From the NCBI GenBank assembly GCA_027365835.1, contig DAHXLU010000067.1, positions 1 to 37,236 of the forward strand: 37,236 nt of DNA. Direction: 5' to 3'. The position numbers and the translations under genes are program-made. Positions within the stretch are counted from its first letter, which is position 1; the number at the start of each line of letters is the position of its first letter. The DNA is from JAJZMA01 sp021850405 (GTDB lineage: Bacteria > Chloroflexota > Dormibacteria > Aeolococcales > Aeolococcaceae). Shown here piece by piece: positions 25,053 through 33,695 of this stretch. Under the pieces are notes generated by a model. The model was not told where the DNA came from. It did no database searches and saw only the letters and a list, made by a program, of their open reading frames with translations.

Positions 25053-26306
25053 CTAGATGTGACCCAGCGGCACTAACAGAAGCTGGGGAAGCAGTCCCCA
25101 GGAATATGCCCCAATGAGTGCCAGGACAGCCCCCGATGTTCTCCACGACAGGCGATGACCAGGCTGGGACGACGCAGACGCGCTGCGGATAGGGACAAGC
25201 GGAGTGAGGGTAGCCAGGAGGAGCATTGCCACAACCGCAATTCCAGCATCCAGTGCACCCACGTTGGCAAGTGCCAAACTCTGCAATATCAGGAATCGAC
25301 CCCAAAAGCTGAGGCTGGGAGGAATGCCTGAAAGGGAGACCTCTGCAAGCTGCACCAGTCTTGCCGGGATGGTGCCCGGCACCTGAAGAAGGATGGGCGC
25401 TACAGTAGCCTGCGCGGCAAGCAGAATGACACCACCCACTGCACCCTGCCAATGCGAAGTACCGAACCCGGCTGCGGCAAGACCTATGTCTGCGAGCAGC
25501 ACCCTGACATAGCGGCGATTGCCAGAAACCCGCAGTGCCCCAACACCCTGAAAGAGGGCCGTTCCCAATCCAAGCACCAGCGGCACATCAAAGTAGGGTA
25601 CGAGTGTCCCAATCTTCATGTGAAACTGCAACCTGACAACCGTGAGCAGTGTGACGGGGACAACAGCAGCAATCCAGAGCACAGCGTTAACAGGGCTTTC
25701 CTGGACGCACCCAACAGCAGCCCAGGCTCCCAGAGGCGCCAGCGCGAGCAGGGAAACCGTTGCAGCCGCGAGCAGTCCTCCCTCCAGAGAAGCCAGGGGC
25801 CCAATCCCGGGTCCAGAGGCGGGGTACAGTGCAACTGAAAGAAGAAGACACGTTGTACCAACACCGAGCATCCTTCCTGCGCCAAGAGCTGCACGACTTG
25901 GCCTGCCAGAGATCCAGCGAAGCCCAACTGCTCCAGAACAGAAAGCAATGCTTACTGCCCAGGGAACAGGCTGGCGCGCTGCAAGGGCAGCTGTCGCGGC
26001 GGCCCCAACCGCAGCCGCTGCCCAGATGTCTCCAGGCGAGGCCCCTGGCGAGAGCAGCATGGCGCAACCGATAGAAAAGCAGGCAAGTATGATGACAAAC
26101 TGGGCGGCGGGATCGATCCCCATGGAGAGAGGCGCACCTGCATCCGCAAATGCCCCCAACGCAGGCGCGTGGTGCACCAGAAGAGTCCCTGCTGCAGCTG
26201 CCCATGGTGCCACAAAACCAAAACGTGGACGTGAGAACAGGAGACACCAGCCGTACACCACGGCTCCGCTCCCTATACAGAGCGCCATTAGCGTATATGT
26301 GTTCAT
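25053..26306 (-). CDS. Divergent HyfF/NuoN-like antiporter-fold membrane protein
   Basis: This 417-residue protein has about 12 membrane segments. It can be aligned by eye to NuoN/HyfF: NRRYVRVLLADIGLAAAGFG matches the xxKRLLAYSSIAHxGF block, and LSGIPPSLSFWGRFLILQ matches LSLAGIPPxxGFxGKF. Where active subunits have FKLSxVPFHxW with the pumping lysine, this protein has LLALAPLGAW, and the helix-12 region ends in R rather than K. It therefore looks like a non-pumping or structurally retained member. The start overlaps the stop of the upstream gene by four bases (ATGA), showing coupled translation. Confidence 0.8.
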   Translation of the reverse strand: MNTYTLMALCIGSGAVVYGWCLLFSRPRFGFVAPWAAAAGTLLVHHAPALGAFADAGAPLSMGIDPAAQFVIILACFSIGCAMLLSPGASPGDIWAAAAVGAAATAALAARQPVPWAVSIAFCSGAVGLRWISGRPSRAALGAGRMLGVGTTCLLLSVALYPASGPGIGPLASLEGGLLAAATVSLLALAPLGAWAAVGCVQESPVNAVLWIAAVVPVTLLTVVRLQFHMKIGTLVPYFDVPLVLGLGTALFQGVGALRVSGNRRYVRVLLADIGLAAAGFGTSHWQGAVGGVILLAAQATVAPILLQVPGTIPARLVQLAEVSLSGIPPSLSFWGRFLILQSLALANVGALDAGIAVVAMLLLATLTPLVPIRSASASSQPGHRLSWRTSGAVLALIGAYSWGLLPQLLLVPLGHI

Positions 26307-26962
26307 GCGGTCGCCCGTCCGGAATCAGCGGGTTCTGTACCCCTCCTGCTATCAGACCGGTCACTCCGTCCTGACATCCACCCCACAACAATGGCTGCAA
26401 CAGGAGCCAGGCACCCAACACTCCCTGCGGCTGCGGTTGCAGCGGCTCCGCCTTCCAGAAGGACAGTGGCTGCACAGGCAAGAGAAACCCCGGTACACCC
26501 AATGGCAAGATCCTCAACACTGTGGGCAAGGAGAATGCGAAATCCAGCCACGATAGTCACGTAGCTGACGGCGAACAATACCCCACTCCCATAACCACTC
26601 CCGGCCACCGGAATGTTAAGACTTATCCACGACGCGGCAATAAGGGAGACCACAGAAGACACCGCCCGGACACTACGGGGACCAAAAAGGGATCCCTTGG
26701 AGACACCGAGCGAGATAGTGGGATCTGGACCCATCTGGGGCCAGTATCTTCCTGCCACTCTGCTGGCATACCAAAAGAGCCCTACCGCTGCAGCTGTCGC
26801 AAGAATGAGGAGAGCGCCCTCGCTGGCAGCTATCTGGAATACGGGCAGCACAAGTGCCAGAGCAGAAACCGCAGCAGCCCATACAATCCCCCTGCGCCCA
26901 TCCACAAGGGCGAGTGCAACTCCTGCGACAAATGCCACAAAACCAAGAAACGTTCCACTCAT
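26303..26962 (-). CDS. Divergent HyfE-like membrane protein
   Basis: This 219-residue protein, with about six membrane segments and a hydrophilic C-terminal tail rich in Arg and Ser, has its best match in length and pattern to hydrogenase-4 component E. SLFGPRSVRAVSSVVSLIAA corresponds to the ALFGPAMMALLAALIVLL region, and FRILLAHSVEDLAIGCTGVS to the SQRNILRQIFGYCLMENG region. The glutamate of that motif is not conserved. It lies 11 bases after the upstream HyfB-like gene and overlaps the downstream NuoN-like gene. The order B-E-F matches the Hyf operon order without the hydrophilic genes. Confidence 0.7.
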   Translation of the reverse strand: MSGTFLGFVAFVAGVALALVDGRRGIVWAAAVSALALVLPVFQIAASEGALLILATAAAVGLFWYASRVAGRYWPQMGPDPTISLGVSKGSLFGPRSVRAVSSVVSLIAASWISLNIPVAGSGYGSGVLFAVSYVTIVAGFRILLAHSVEDLAIGCTGVSLACAATVLLEGGAAATAAAGSVGCLAPVAAIVVGWMSGRSDRSDSRRGTEPADSGRATA

Positions 26963-26973
26963 ATCAACTCATC

Positions 26974-28689
26974 TCAATGAAATAGCAGCAGGCAGGCAAT
27001 GCTTCCTAGCACAACGGCAGCAAGGCGTGGCTGATCTACCAGGAACACTTCCAGAGCATCGGTCTGTTTGCCAAAGCGGCGTATCTGCCTGCGCGCAAAA
27101 AACAGGTAGCGGAGGGCCCATTTTCGTGATGAGGCGTCTGAAACGCTGGAGGCACCAATCGGCCCCTGTGCCCGATGGGACACAGGTGGTGTAGCCAGCT
27201 TTGCATCCTGTGGAGCACCGGAGAAAAGGGCAATCAAGCCAGCACTGCCCCCAACCCATAACAGTATTGCAGCCGCAAACACATATGCACCTGCCCATCC
27301 TCCGCCAACCACCACCAGTGCCTGTGGTGTCACCTGCGATGGGGCTGTGCCAAATGACATAAGCTGCCACGCCGTCCCGGCCAGGAGGGCAGGAAAAAGC
27401 AAGGGAATAAGCGAAAGGCAAATCAGCAACAGCGCAGCAGCGAGCTTGGGTGCTGTCACGCCACCTCGAAGGTGCAGTGGCAGCTGGATCGAGAGGTCAG
27501 AGGTAGCGCGATAAATCAGAACAGAAGTGGTGCCAAGGACAAGCGCCACTGCTGGCGCAGCCCAGACTGACCATCCTGCCAGAACACTCATCGAGAGCAT
27601 TCCACACAGGAAACCACAGCCCACCACGACGCAGGCACAGAGAAGTGCCCCTGTCGCTGGCTTGCGCTCGGTGCCCAGAACTGCTCCAAGAAAGAAAAAG
27701 AAAATCGCAACAAAAAAGAGAAGACAAAGAACTATGGCAAGCACTCCCCAGGCAGACTGGCTCCCCACAGCAAAATCGACAGTTGCAAGGCCAAGCAGAG
27801 CAAGGTAAAGCAGTGGAATACGATAGCGGATCCACCTGGTACAGGTGCCGAGCCATAGCCACAGCAGCAATAAAGCCCCTCCACAGAGGGCAGCAGGCAG
27901 GGATACGTCTGCAGGCAAGGCTGCCCCTTCAGTGACCACGAGGGCATTCAGCAGCAGCAGGCCCACTGAAGGCAAGGTTAGCCAGCTCCACCGCGCCACT
28001 GGCCCACCCGCCGACACAGAAACCACCGGGGCAACCAGCAGGAAGAGGGCTGCAAGAAGCCACGGGATGGCAATACCGCTGGTGGCAGCGCCCACCGGGA
28101 TGGCCGCAAAGTTGCTCGTGCCATGTTGCACGTACAACTCGACCGTACTGGAAAGGAGGAGCACCGCCCCCACCACTGTCACCACACGCGCCATGTGAGC
28201 CCTTAGAGAAAATCGTTGATCCTGGCTTGTCAGCTCCCGGTGTGCGCTATAAGCAGCCAGTGCTACCGCCGGGAACATTGTGACCAGATTCCCGGCAACC
28301 GAGGCCAGCGCCACTGCAGCAAGTCCTGTAGCCCGATCCCAGCCTCGTGCCCCAGGCTCGCCTCTGTCGACCGTACTCCTGTTTGCCGGAAGCCAGAATC
28401 CTGCAGCCATAACTGCAATCGCTATAAGACCAACCCATACCGCCCCAGACTGAACATGCAGAGCAATAAAGGCACCGGTGTAGAAGGTTCCCAGAGTAAC
28501 AACCCCTCCGCCAGAGGGCAGGAGCAACCAGGCCAGCACCGCCAGCATGGCAAAGAATGCCAGGGAGATGCCGGTACCCGCCACCGAAACTGCAAGGTTC
28601 GACGCAAGCACCCTGGGACGTATGATGCCGAGAGTTCCCACCAGAACAGCGCCTGCAAAAAAAACTGCCAGAATGGATCCAGCGCTCAC
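26974..28689 (-). CDS. Divergent HyfB/NuoL-like membrane protein
   Basis: This 571-residue protein has about 14 membrane segments and is likely a member of the NuoL/HyfB antiporter-fold family. TRWIRYRIPLLYLALLGLAT sits where the family has xxLKRLLAYSSIxHxG, and LLFFVAIFFFFLGAVLG sits where the family has HALFKALLFLGAGAVL, so the histidine and lysine of the proton path are gone. The C-terminal segment (ALRYLFFARRQIRRF onward) resembles the end of HyfB. The GTG at 28689 follows valS by 61 bases. It is the first of four coupled membrane genes. As with the others, the hydrophobicity alone is certain, while the family is a by-eye judgement. Confidence 0.7.
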   Translation of the reverse strand: MSAGSILAVFFAGAVLVGTLGIIRPRVLASNLAVSVAGTGISLAFFAMLAVLAWLLLPSGGGVVTLGTFYTGAFIALHVQSGAVWVGLIAIAVMAAGFWLPANRSTVDRGEPGARGWDRATGLAAVALASVAGNLVTMFPAVALAAYSAHRELTSQDQRFSLRAHMARVVTVVGAVLLLSSTVELYVQHGTSNFAAIPVGAATSGIAIPWLLAALFLLVAPVVSVSAGGPVARWSWLTLPSVGLLLLNALVVTEGAALPADVSLPAALCGGALLLLWLWLGTCTRWIRYRIPLLYLALLGLATVDFAVGSQSAWGVLAIVLCLLFFVAIFFFFLGAVLGTERKPATGALLCACVVVGCGFLCGMLSMSVLAGWSVWAAPAVALVLGTTSVLIYRATSDLSIQLPLHLRGGVTAPKLAAALLLICLSLIPLLFPALLAGTAWQLMSFGTAPSQVTPQALVVVGGGWAGAYVFAAAILLWVGGSAGLIALFSGAPQDAKLATPPVSHRAQGPIGASSVSDASSRKWALRYLFFARRQIRRFGKQTDALEVFLVDQPRLAAVVLGSIACLLLFH

Positions 28690-28750
28690 TCCTCTTCGCT
28701 ACCGCAAAGGGTCAGTCGCAGGCTGTGCCGCCCGGGTGGCGAGGAGTCGT

Positions 28751-31396
28751 TCATTCATCTGCAGTCACCGCCAGGGAGGCCTCTAATTCAGCGCGCTGGG
28801 AGGCAAGCTCATCGCGCTGCTGTCGCGCGCGCTCTACTACTTCAGGCCGCGCCCGGGACACAAAGGCTGCAGAATCCAGCTGCGATGTGACGCGCTCCAG
28901 CCTGGCAGTTACCTCTTTGAGCAACCTGCTGTTGCGCTCGCGCTGCGCCTGGTCGCTCACCGGGAGCCACAACACTCCCTGAAAACCGCCAGCTGCTACC
29001 GGGACTGTCTTCTGCCCCGGCCTCCCCTCCGCTCCGTCCTCCTCAGTGTCAAGCCGTGTTACCGGGGCCAGCAGCAGCAGCAGCCGCCAGCAATCCTCCT
29101 GCTCCAGGCCCGCAGCTGTAGCTGACAGCTGGAGGAAGGGCCGCCCACCCCTTTCTATCCCAGCCTGCTGGACCGCCGCCCGCAAGGTCTGGACAAAATC
29201 AGTAAGCCCATCCACTGCCCGCGCAACTGCCGACCCTGTCTCCTCTGCCTTCTGCACCGCGGGCCATTGGGCCCAGTCCAGGGTCTTACCCGTGGCTGGC
29301 AGCCTCTGGGCGCACTCCTCGGTTATGAACGGCATGAATGGGTGCAGGAGGCAGAGCAGGGTATGGAAGCCACTGACAAGGGTGTGTGCAGCCGCATCCC
29401 GGCTCTCTCCCTGCCCGCTCAGCCTGGGCTTCGCCAGCTCAACATACCAGTCGCAAAAAAGGTGCCAGATCGTGTCATACAGCCTCTCCATCGCCTCATG
29501 GGTACGAAACCCATCAAGCGAACGGGTCACAGAGGCGACACAAGCTGCAATACGGTCCTGGATCCACTGGTCCTCCGCAAGCAGCTGCGCCTGCGACACC
29601 AGAGGCTGCTCCGGAATTTGCTCGCCATCTCCCAGACGCATAACAAGAAAACGGGTAACGTTCCAGAGCTTATTGGCAAACCGCTGGTAAGAACCAAGTT
29701 TTTCCTCATCAAACCGGACATCCTGGGTCGCGGTGCCAACCGCTGCAGCCCAGGCCCGTACTGCGTCAGCCCCGTACCGCTCCACCATGGCAAGAGGTTC
29801 GACCCCATTGCCCTTGGATTTGCTCATGCGCGTACCATCCGCTGCAAGAATGGTGCTGTTGATGACGACATCGGCAAATGGGCTCTTGCCGGTGAAGTGG
29901 TAACCCAGCATCACCATCCTGGCTACCCACAGATGAATGATCTCCCGCGCAGTCACAAGGGTGCTGGTCGGGTAAAATCGCTCCATGTCAGGAGTATCCG
30001 CTGGCCAGCCGAATATGGCGAATGGCCACAGAGCGCTGCTAAACCACGTATCCAGCACATCCGGGTCCGCATGCAGCTCCACTGCTCCACATTCAGGACA
30101 ACGCTCAGGCGCCTGGACCCACGCAAACCTGTGCCCGTTGCTGCAGGTGGAAACCGGTACGGCATGCCCCAGCCAGATCTGGCGACTGATACACCAGTCG
30201 CGCAGGTTTCCCATCCAGGCAAGATACACATCTGCATACCGGGAGGGGTGGAAGTGCACCTCGCCACGCTCCACTGCCTCTACAGCGGGCCGGGCCAGTT
30301 CCGTCATGCGCACCCACCACTGCTCACTTACGAGCGGCTCTATTACGGTGCCACAACGGTCGCAGTGCGCAACTGAGTGCTGATACTCATCCTGCCCGGA
30401 AATAGCACCCAGGCGCATAAGCTCGGCAACCACCTTCTCCCGACCCTCTTCGACCGTAAGGCCATGGAACTGTGGCAAATTGGGGACATCGAGACGACCC
30501 TCAGTAGACACCACCTGGATCAGGGGCAGCTGATGGCGTTCCCCTATTTCATAATCGGCCAGAGAGTGTGCCGGAGTAACCTTGAGTGCACCAGTACCAA
30601 AGCCCATATCAACCGCACTGTCAGCAATCACAGGAACCAGCCTGCCGGTAATAGGAAGTTTTACCTCCACTCCAACCAGATGGGCATACCGCTCATCCCC
30701 GGGAGCCACAGCAACTGCCGTATCCCCCAGCATGGTCTCGGGCCGGACTGTGGCAACCTCGACAGCGCCTTTGTCTCCTGCAGGATAGGAAATCCGGTAG
30801 AGCAGATCGCTGTGCTCCTGCCATGCAATCTCCTCATCACTGATAGCGCTGCGGCAATGCGGACACCAGTTCACAATCCTGGGCCCCCGGTATATAAGCC
30901 CCTCGTCATAGAGTCGCTTGAAAACCTCCCGGATGGCAGCTACGTAGGGCTCGTCCATCGTGAACCGGGCCCGGCTCCAGTCACAGGTAAAGCCAAGCCC
31001 CTTCATCTGGTCATAGATGCGACCGGTAAACCGCACGTACCACTCGTTAACCCGCTGGTCAAAGGCATCTCTACCTATCTCTTCCCGGCTGGTGCCTTCG
31101 GCGCGCAGCTGACGCTCAATAACACTATTGGTTGCCAGGGCAGCATGGTCTGTCCCAGGGCACCACTCCACAGTGCGCCCCCTCATCCTCTGATAGCGAA
31201 CCAGCGTGTCCTGGATCGAACCGCTGACTGCATGCCCTGAGTGCAGCTCGCCGGTGATATTTGGAGGTGGAAGCGCGATCGTATAGGGCTGCCCACCATG
31301 CTCGGAGGGTAACCCGACAGCCAGTTCTTCCCACCTGGCACGCCAGCGCGCCTCAGCCGCCGCGGATGAATAAACAGTTTCCACTAGTGTCCCCAA
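28751..31396 (-). CDS. valS: Valyl-tRNA synthetase
   Basis: ValS charges tRNA-Val with valine in the cytoplasm and edits mischarged threonine. The 881-residue class I synthetase has the HIGH-type motif as HSGH in ITGELHSGHAVSG near residue 50, the CP1 editing domain in the middle, and RMSKSKGNGVEP near 525 as the KMSKS loop. The anticodon-binding domain follows, and the C-terminal 65 residues form the typical ValS coiled coil (RNSRLLKEVTARLERVTSQL). The first start is a TTG at 31396; a GTG at 31384 with GGGG upstream is an equally good choice. It lies 238 bases after clpX on the same strand; the leader between holds a long-range inverted repeat that covers both start codons. Confidence 0.96.
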   Translation of the reverse strand: MGTLVETVYSSAAAEARWRARWEELAVGLPSEHGGQPYTIALPPPNITGELHSGHAVSGSIQDTLVRYQRMRGRTVEWCPGTDHAALATNSVIERQLRAEGTSREEIGRDAFDQRVNEWYVRFTGRIYDQMKGLGFTCDWSRARFTMDEPYVAAIREVFKRLYDEGLIYRGPRIVNWCPHCRSAISDEEIAWQEHSDLLYRISYPAGDKGAVEVATVRPETMLGDTAVAVAPGDERYAHLVGVEVKLPITGRLVPVIADSAVDMGFGTGALKVTPAHSLADYEIGERHQLPLIQVVSTEGRLDVPNLPQFHGLTVEEGREKVVAELMRLGAISGQDEYQHSVAHCDRCGTVIEPLVSEQWWVRMTELARPAVEAVERGEVHFHPSRYADVYLAWMGNLRDWCISRQIWLGHAVPVSTCSNGHRFAWVQAPERCPECGAVELHADPDVLDTWFSSALWPFAIFGWPADTPDMERFYPTSTLVTAREIIHLWVARMVMLGYHFTGKSPFADVVINSTILAADGTRMSKSKGNGVEPLAMVERYGADAVRAWAAAVGTATQDVRFDEEKLGSYQRFANKLWNVTRFLVMRLGDGEQIPEQPLVSQAQLLAEDQWIQDRIAACVASVTRSLDGFRTHEAMERLYDTIWHLFCDWYVELAKPRLSGQGESRDAAAHTLVSGFHTLLCLLHPFMPFITEECAQRLPATGKTLDWAQWPAVQKAEETGSAVARAVDGLTDFVQTLRAAVQQAGIERGGRPFLQLSATAAGLEQEDCWRLLLLLAPVTRLDTEEDGAEGRPGQKTVPVAAGGFQGVLWLPVSDQAQRERNSRLLKEVTARLERVTSQLDSAAFVSRARPEVVERARQQRDELASQRAELEASLAVTADE

Positions 31397-31592
31397 GTAT
31401 ACGGATACCCCTGCCCGGGATGACTCGAGGAGCCGTCACCCGTCCCAGAGGGCACGCAACAACAGGAGGACGGCCCGTAAGAGCCCGATGACCAGGGACA
31501 GAACCAAAGGACAGAATCTGCGGCGGCAGGAAACGGTCCCAGAGATCAACCCCGCCCAACGACACAACCAAGAAGCGGACCGGGGACACTAG
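31384..31592 (-). promoter_or_regulatory. valS leader with 11-bp long-range inverted repeat over the start
   Basis: CTAGTGTCCCC at 31592-31582 (minus strand) is the exact complement of GGGGACACTAG at 31394-31384, which spans the G of the TTG start, the GGGG Shine-Dalgarno-like run and the first G of the GTG start. Pairing would hide the valS start region. The 187 bases between contain further GC-rich segments able to pair (GCCGTCC with GGACGG). A T-box-like GTGGTACC sits at the 5' end but cannot be a complete T-box, because there is no space for stem I. Confidence 0.4.
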
Positions 31593-31634
31593 CCCGGTAC
31601 CACAAGGGCCCGCCCCCTGACAAGAGGGCAATGC

Positions 31635-32909
31635 TCAGGCCGTCCTGCCTTCCCTGTCAGCCTCTGAGGGCGGCTCTTCCGTCATCAGCATAGGCACCGC
31701 TCCATCACTGATGGAGCGCTCGGTTATGACACACCTCTTTATATCAGACCTGCCAGGCACCTCAAACATGCTGTTTAGCAGCACATCCTCAATTATGGAC
31801 TTGAGCCCACGGGCGCCAGTGCCTCTCGCCATGGCCCGCTTGGCGATGGCCCGGACTGCATCCTCCTGAAATACCAGCTCCACCTCGTCCAGGGCAAAAA
31901 GGCGCTGATACTGCTTTACAAGCGCATTCTTGGGCTCGGTCAGGATACGGACCACGTCCTCCTCGTCCAGCTGGTCCAGGGACACAGTAATGGGCAGGCG
32001 TCCAACAAATTCAGGGATAAGCCCATATTTCAGAAGATCCTGACTCTGCATCTCGCGGAAGAGTTTTACCGTGTCCTTGTTGCGCTTGCCACTGGCCTCG
32101 CTGCCAAATCCTATGGAGCGCCTTCCAATACGTTGCTCAATTATCTTCTCTAGGCCCTCGAACGCTCCCCCACAAATAAAGAGAATGTTGGTTGTGTTGA
32201 TCTGGATGAAATCCTGGTGTGGATGCTTGCGTCCTCCCTGGGGTGGGACATTCGCCACTGTCCCTTCCAGTATCTTGAGCAGGGCTTGCTGCACACCCTC
32301 ACCTGACACATCGCGTGTGATGGATGGGTTGTCGGACTTACGGGCGATCTTGTCGATCTCATCTATATAGATGATCCCTCTCTCTGCCCGTGCGATATCA
32401 AAATCGGCAGCCTGGATCAGGCGCAGCAGGATGTTCTCAACGTCCTCGCCTACATACCCGGCCTCGGTGAGGCTGGTCGCATCCGCTATTGAGAAGGGAA
32501 CGTCAATTATGCGCGCGAGCGTCTGTGCGAGCAGGGTCTTGCCACAACCGGTGGGGCCCAGCATAAGCACATTGGACTTTTGCAGCTCAACATCAGAGCT
32601 TACCTTTGAGTGATTGATCCGCTTATAGTGGTTGTAGACAGCAACCGCAAGCACCTTCTTGGCATGCTCCTGTCCAACGACATACTGGTCCAGGGCAGCA
32701 GAAATTACCTGGGGATTGGGAACCGACTGCGTCTTGGCCTTCTTCTGGGAAGCTGTCTTGGTATCCTCCTCAAGTACTTCCTGGCACAGGTCGATGCACT
32801 GGTCACAGATAAATACGCCTGGTCCCGCGACCAGTTTGCGGACCTGCTCCTGTCCCTTCCCGCAGAAGGAGCAACGGGTATGCCTGCGCCTGTCTTCCTT
32901 CTCAGTCAT
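31635..32909 (-). CDS. clpX: ATP-dependent Clp protease ATP-binding subunit ClpX
   Basis: ClpX is the AAA+ unfoldase that feeds tagged proteins to ClpP. The 424-residue protein has the zinc-binding N domain (C13, C16, C35, C38), Walker A GPTGCGKT at 118-125, Walker B IYIDEID at about 180-186, and the IGFG loop that docks on ClpP (RRSIGFGSEAS). All expected parts are present. It starts 24 bases downstream of the clpP stop in the usual tig-clpP-clpX order. Confidence 0.98.
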   Translation of the reverse strand: MTEKEDRRRHTRCSFCGKGQEQVRKLVAGPGVFICDQCIDLCQEVLEEDTKTASQKKAKTQSVPNPQVISAALDQYVVGQEHAKKVLAVAVYNHYKRINHSKVSSDVELQKSNVLMLGPTGCGKTLLAQTLARIIDVPFSIADATSLTEAGYVGEDVENILLRLIQAADFDIARAERGIIYIDEIDKIARKSDNPSITRDVSGEGVQQALLKILEGTVANVPPQGGRKHPHQDFIQINTTNILFICGGAFEGLEKIIEQRIGRRSIGFGSEASGKRNKDTVKLFREMQSQDLLKYGLIPEFVGRLPITVSLDQLDEEDVVRILTEPKNALVKQYQRLFALDEVELVFQEDAVRAIAKRAMARGTGARGLKSIIEDVLLNSMFEVPGRSDIKRCVITERSISDGAVPMLMTEEPPSEADREGRTA

Positions 32910-32933
32910 CGCATACCCCGCTTGGGCCCTAGT

Positions 32934-33695
32934 TTACCTTCGGGCTGAAGAACTACCGTCATCAGGCATTGGGCCGTCCCCTTCAGGCAACGCATCCACC
33001 CTTCCTCCTGGCATTTCGCTGCCCAGACTGCTCCCGCCGGTGCGGGCGCCAAGTAAAGTGTCGCGCGCCGAGAGCACTTCGTCAACAATTCCATACTCGC
33101 AAGCCTCCTGGGCGGTCATATAATGGTCGCGATCGGTGTCCCGATTCACGTCCTCAATCGGCTTTCCGGTATGGTGGGAGATGATCTCATTCAGCCGGAT
33201 CCGGATATTGAGAATCTCCTTCGCCTGAATCTCGATGTCGGCTGCCTGCCCCTGGAACCCACCCAGCGGCTGATGAATCAGCACCCTGGTATTGGGAAGG
33301 CTCAGCCGCATACCCTTCTCGCCAGCAGCAAGCAGCACCGCCGCCATTGATGCCGCCATGCCCATGCAAATTGTCCCCACCTTGGGCTGCACGTACTGCA
33401 TGGTGTCATAGATGGCAAGGCCAGCATAAACAGACCCACCAGGGGAGTTGATATATACCCAGATATCCTTGTCCGGGTCAACGCTGGCCAGGTAGAGCAG
33501 TTCTGCCATGACCACATTGGCCACCTGGTCATCTATCGGGGTGCCGATAAAGATGATCCTGTCCTGCAGGAGCCGTGAGTAAATATCGTAGGCGCGCTCG
33601 CCCCTGTTGCTGGTTTCGACCACCATGGGAATCAGGCTGGAAGGATTCATTACCCCATTATATGGGAGTGGGGAAAATGCGGCTGTGCCTGTCAT
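32934..33695 (-). CDS. clpP: ATP-dependent Clp protease proteolytic subunit ClpP
   Basis: ClpP is the serine protease barrel partner of ClpX. The catalytic triad is visible: S116 in GMAASMAAVL, H141 in VLIHQPLGG and D190 in DTDRDHYM. The usual core is followed by about 40 extra residues rich in Gly, Ser and Asp (TGGSSLGSEMPGG to the end), longer than typical ClpP. The first ATG at 33695 overlaps the tig stop as ATGA and has GGGGAG close upstream, so I prefer it; this gives a 15-residue leader before MNPSSLIPMVVETSNRGERA, which may be a propeptide. The ATG at 33650 is the family-like alternative. Confidence 0.97.
   Translation of the reverse strand: MTGTAAFSPLPYNGVMNPSSLIPMVVETSNRGERAYDIYSRLLQDRIIFIGTPIDDQVANVVMAELLYLASVDPDKDIWVYINSPGGSVYAGLAIYDTMQYVQPKVGTICMGMAASMAAVLLAAGEKGMRLSLPNTRVLIHQPLGGFQGQAADIEIQAKEILNIRIRLNEIISHHTGKPIEDVNRDTDRDHYMTAQEACEYGIVDEVLSARDTLLGARTGGSSLGSEMPGGRVDALPEGDGPMPDDGSSSARR

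Noticed and set aside
31578..31611. T-box-like GTGGTACCGGG...GTCCCC upstream of valS on the minus strand
   Set aside because: A T-box needs stem I with the specifier loop 5' of this motif, but the clpX stop lies only some 25 bases upstream, and the motif is 180 bases from valS. It contains a palindromic GGTACC, which makes a chance match easier.
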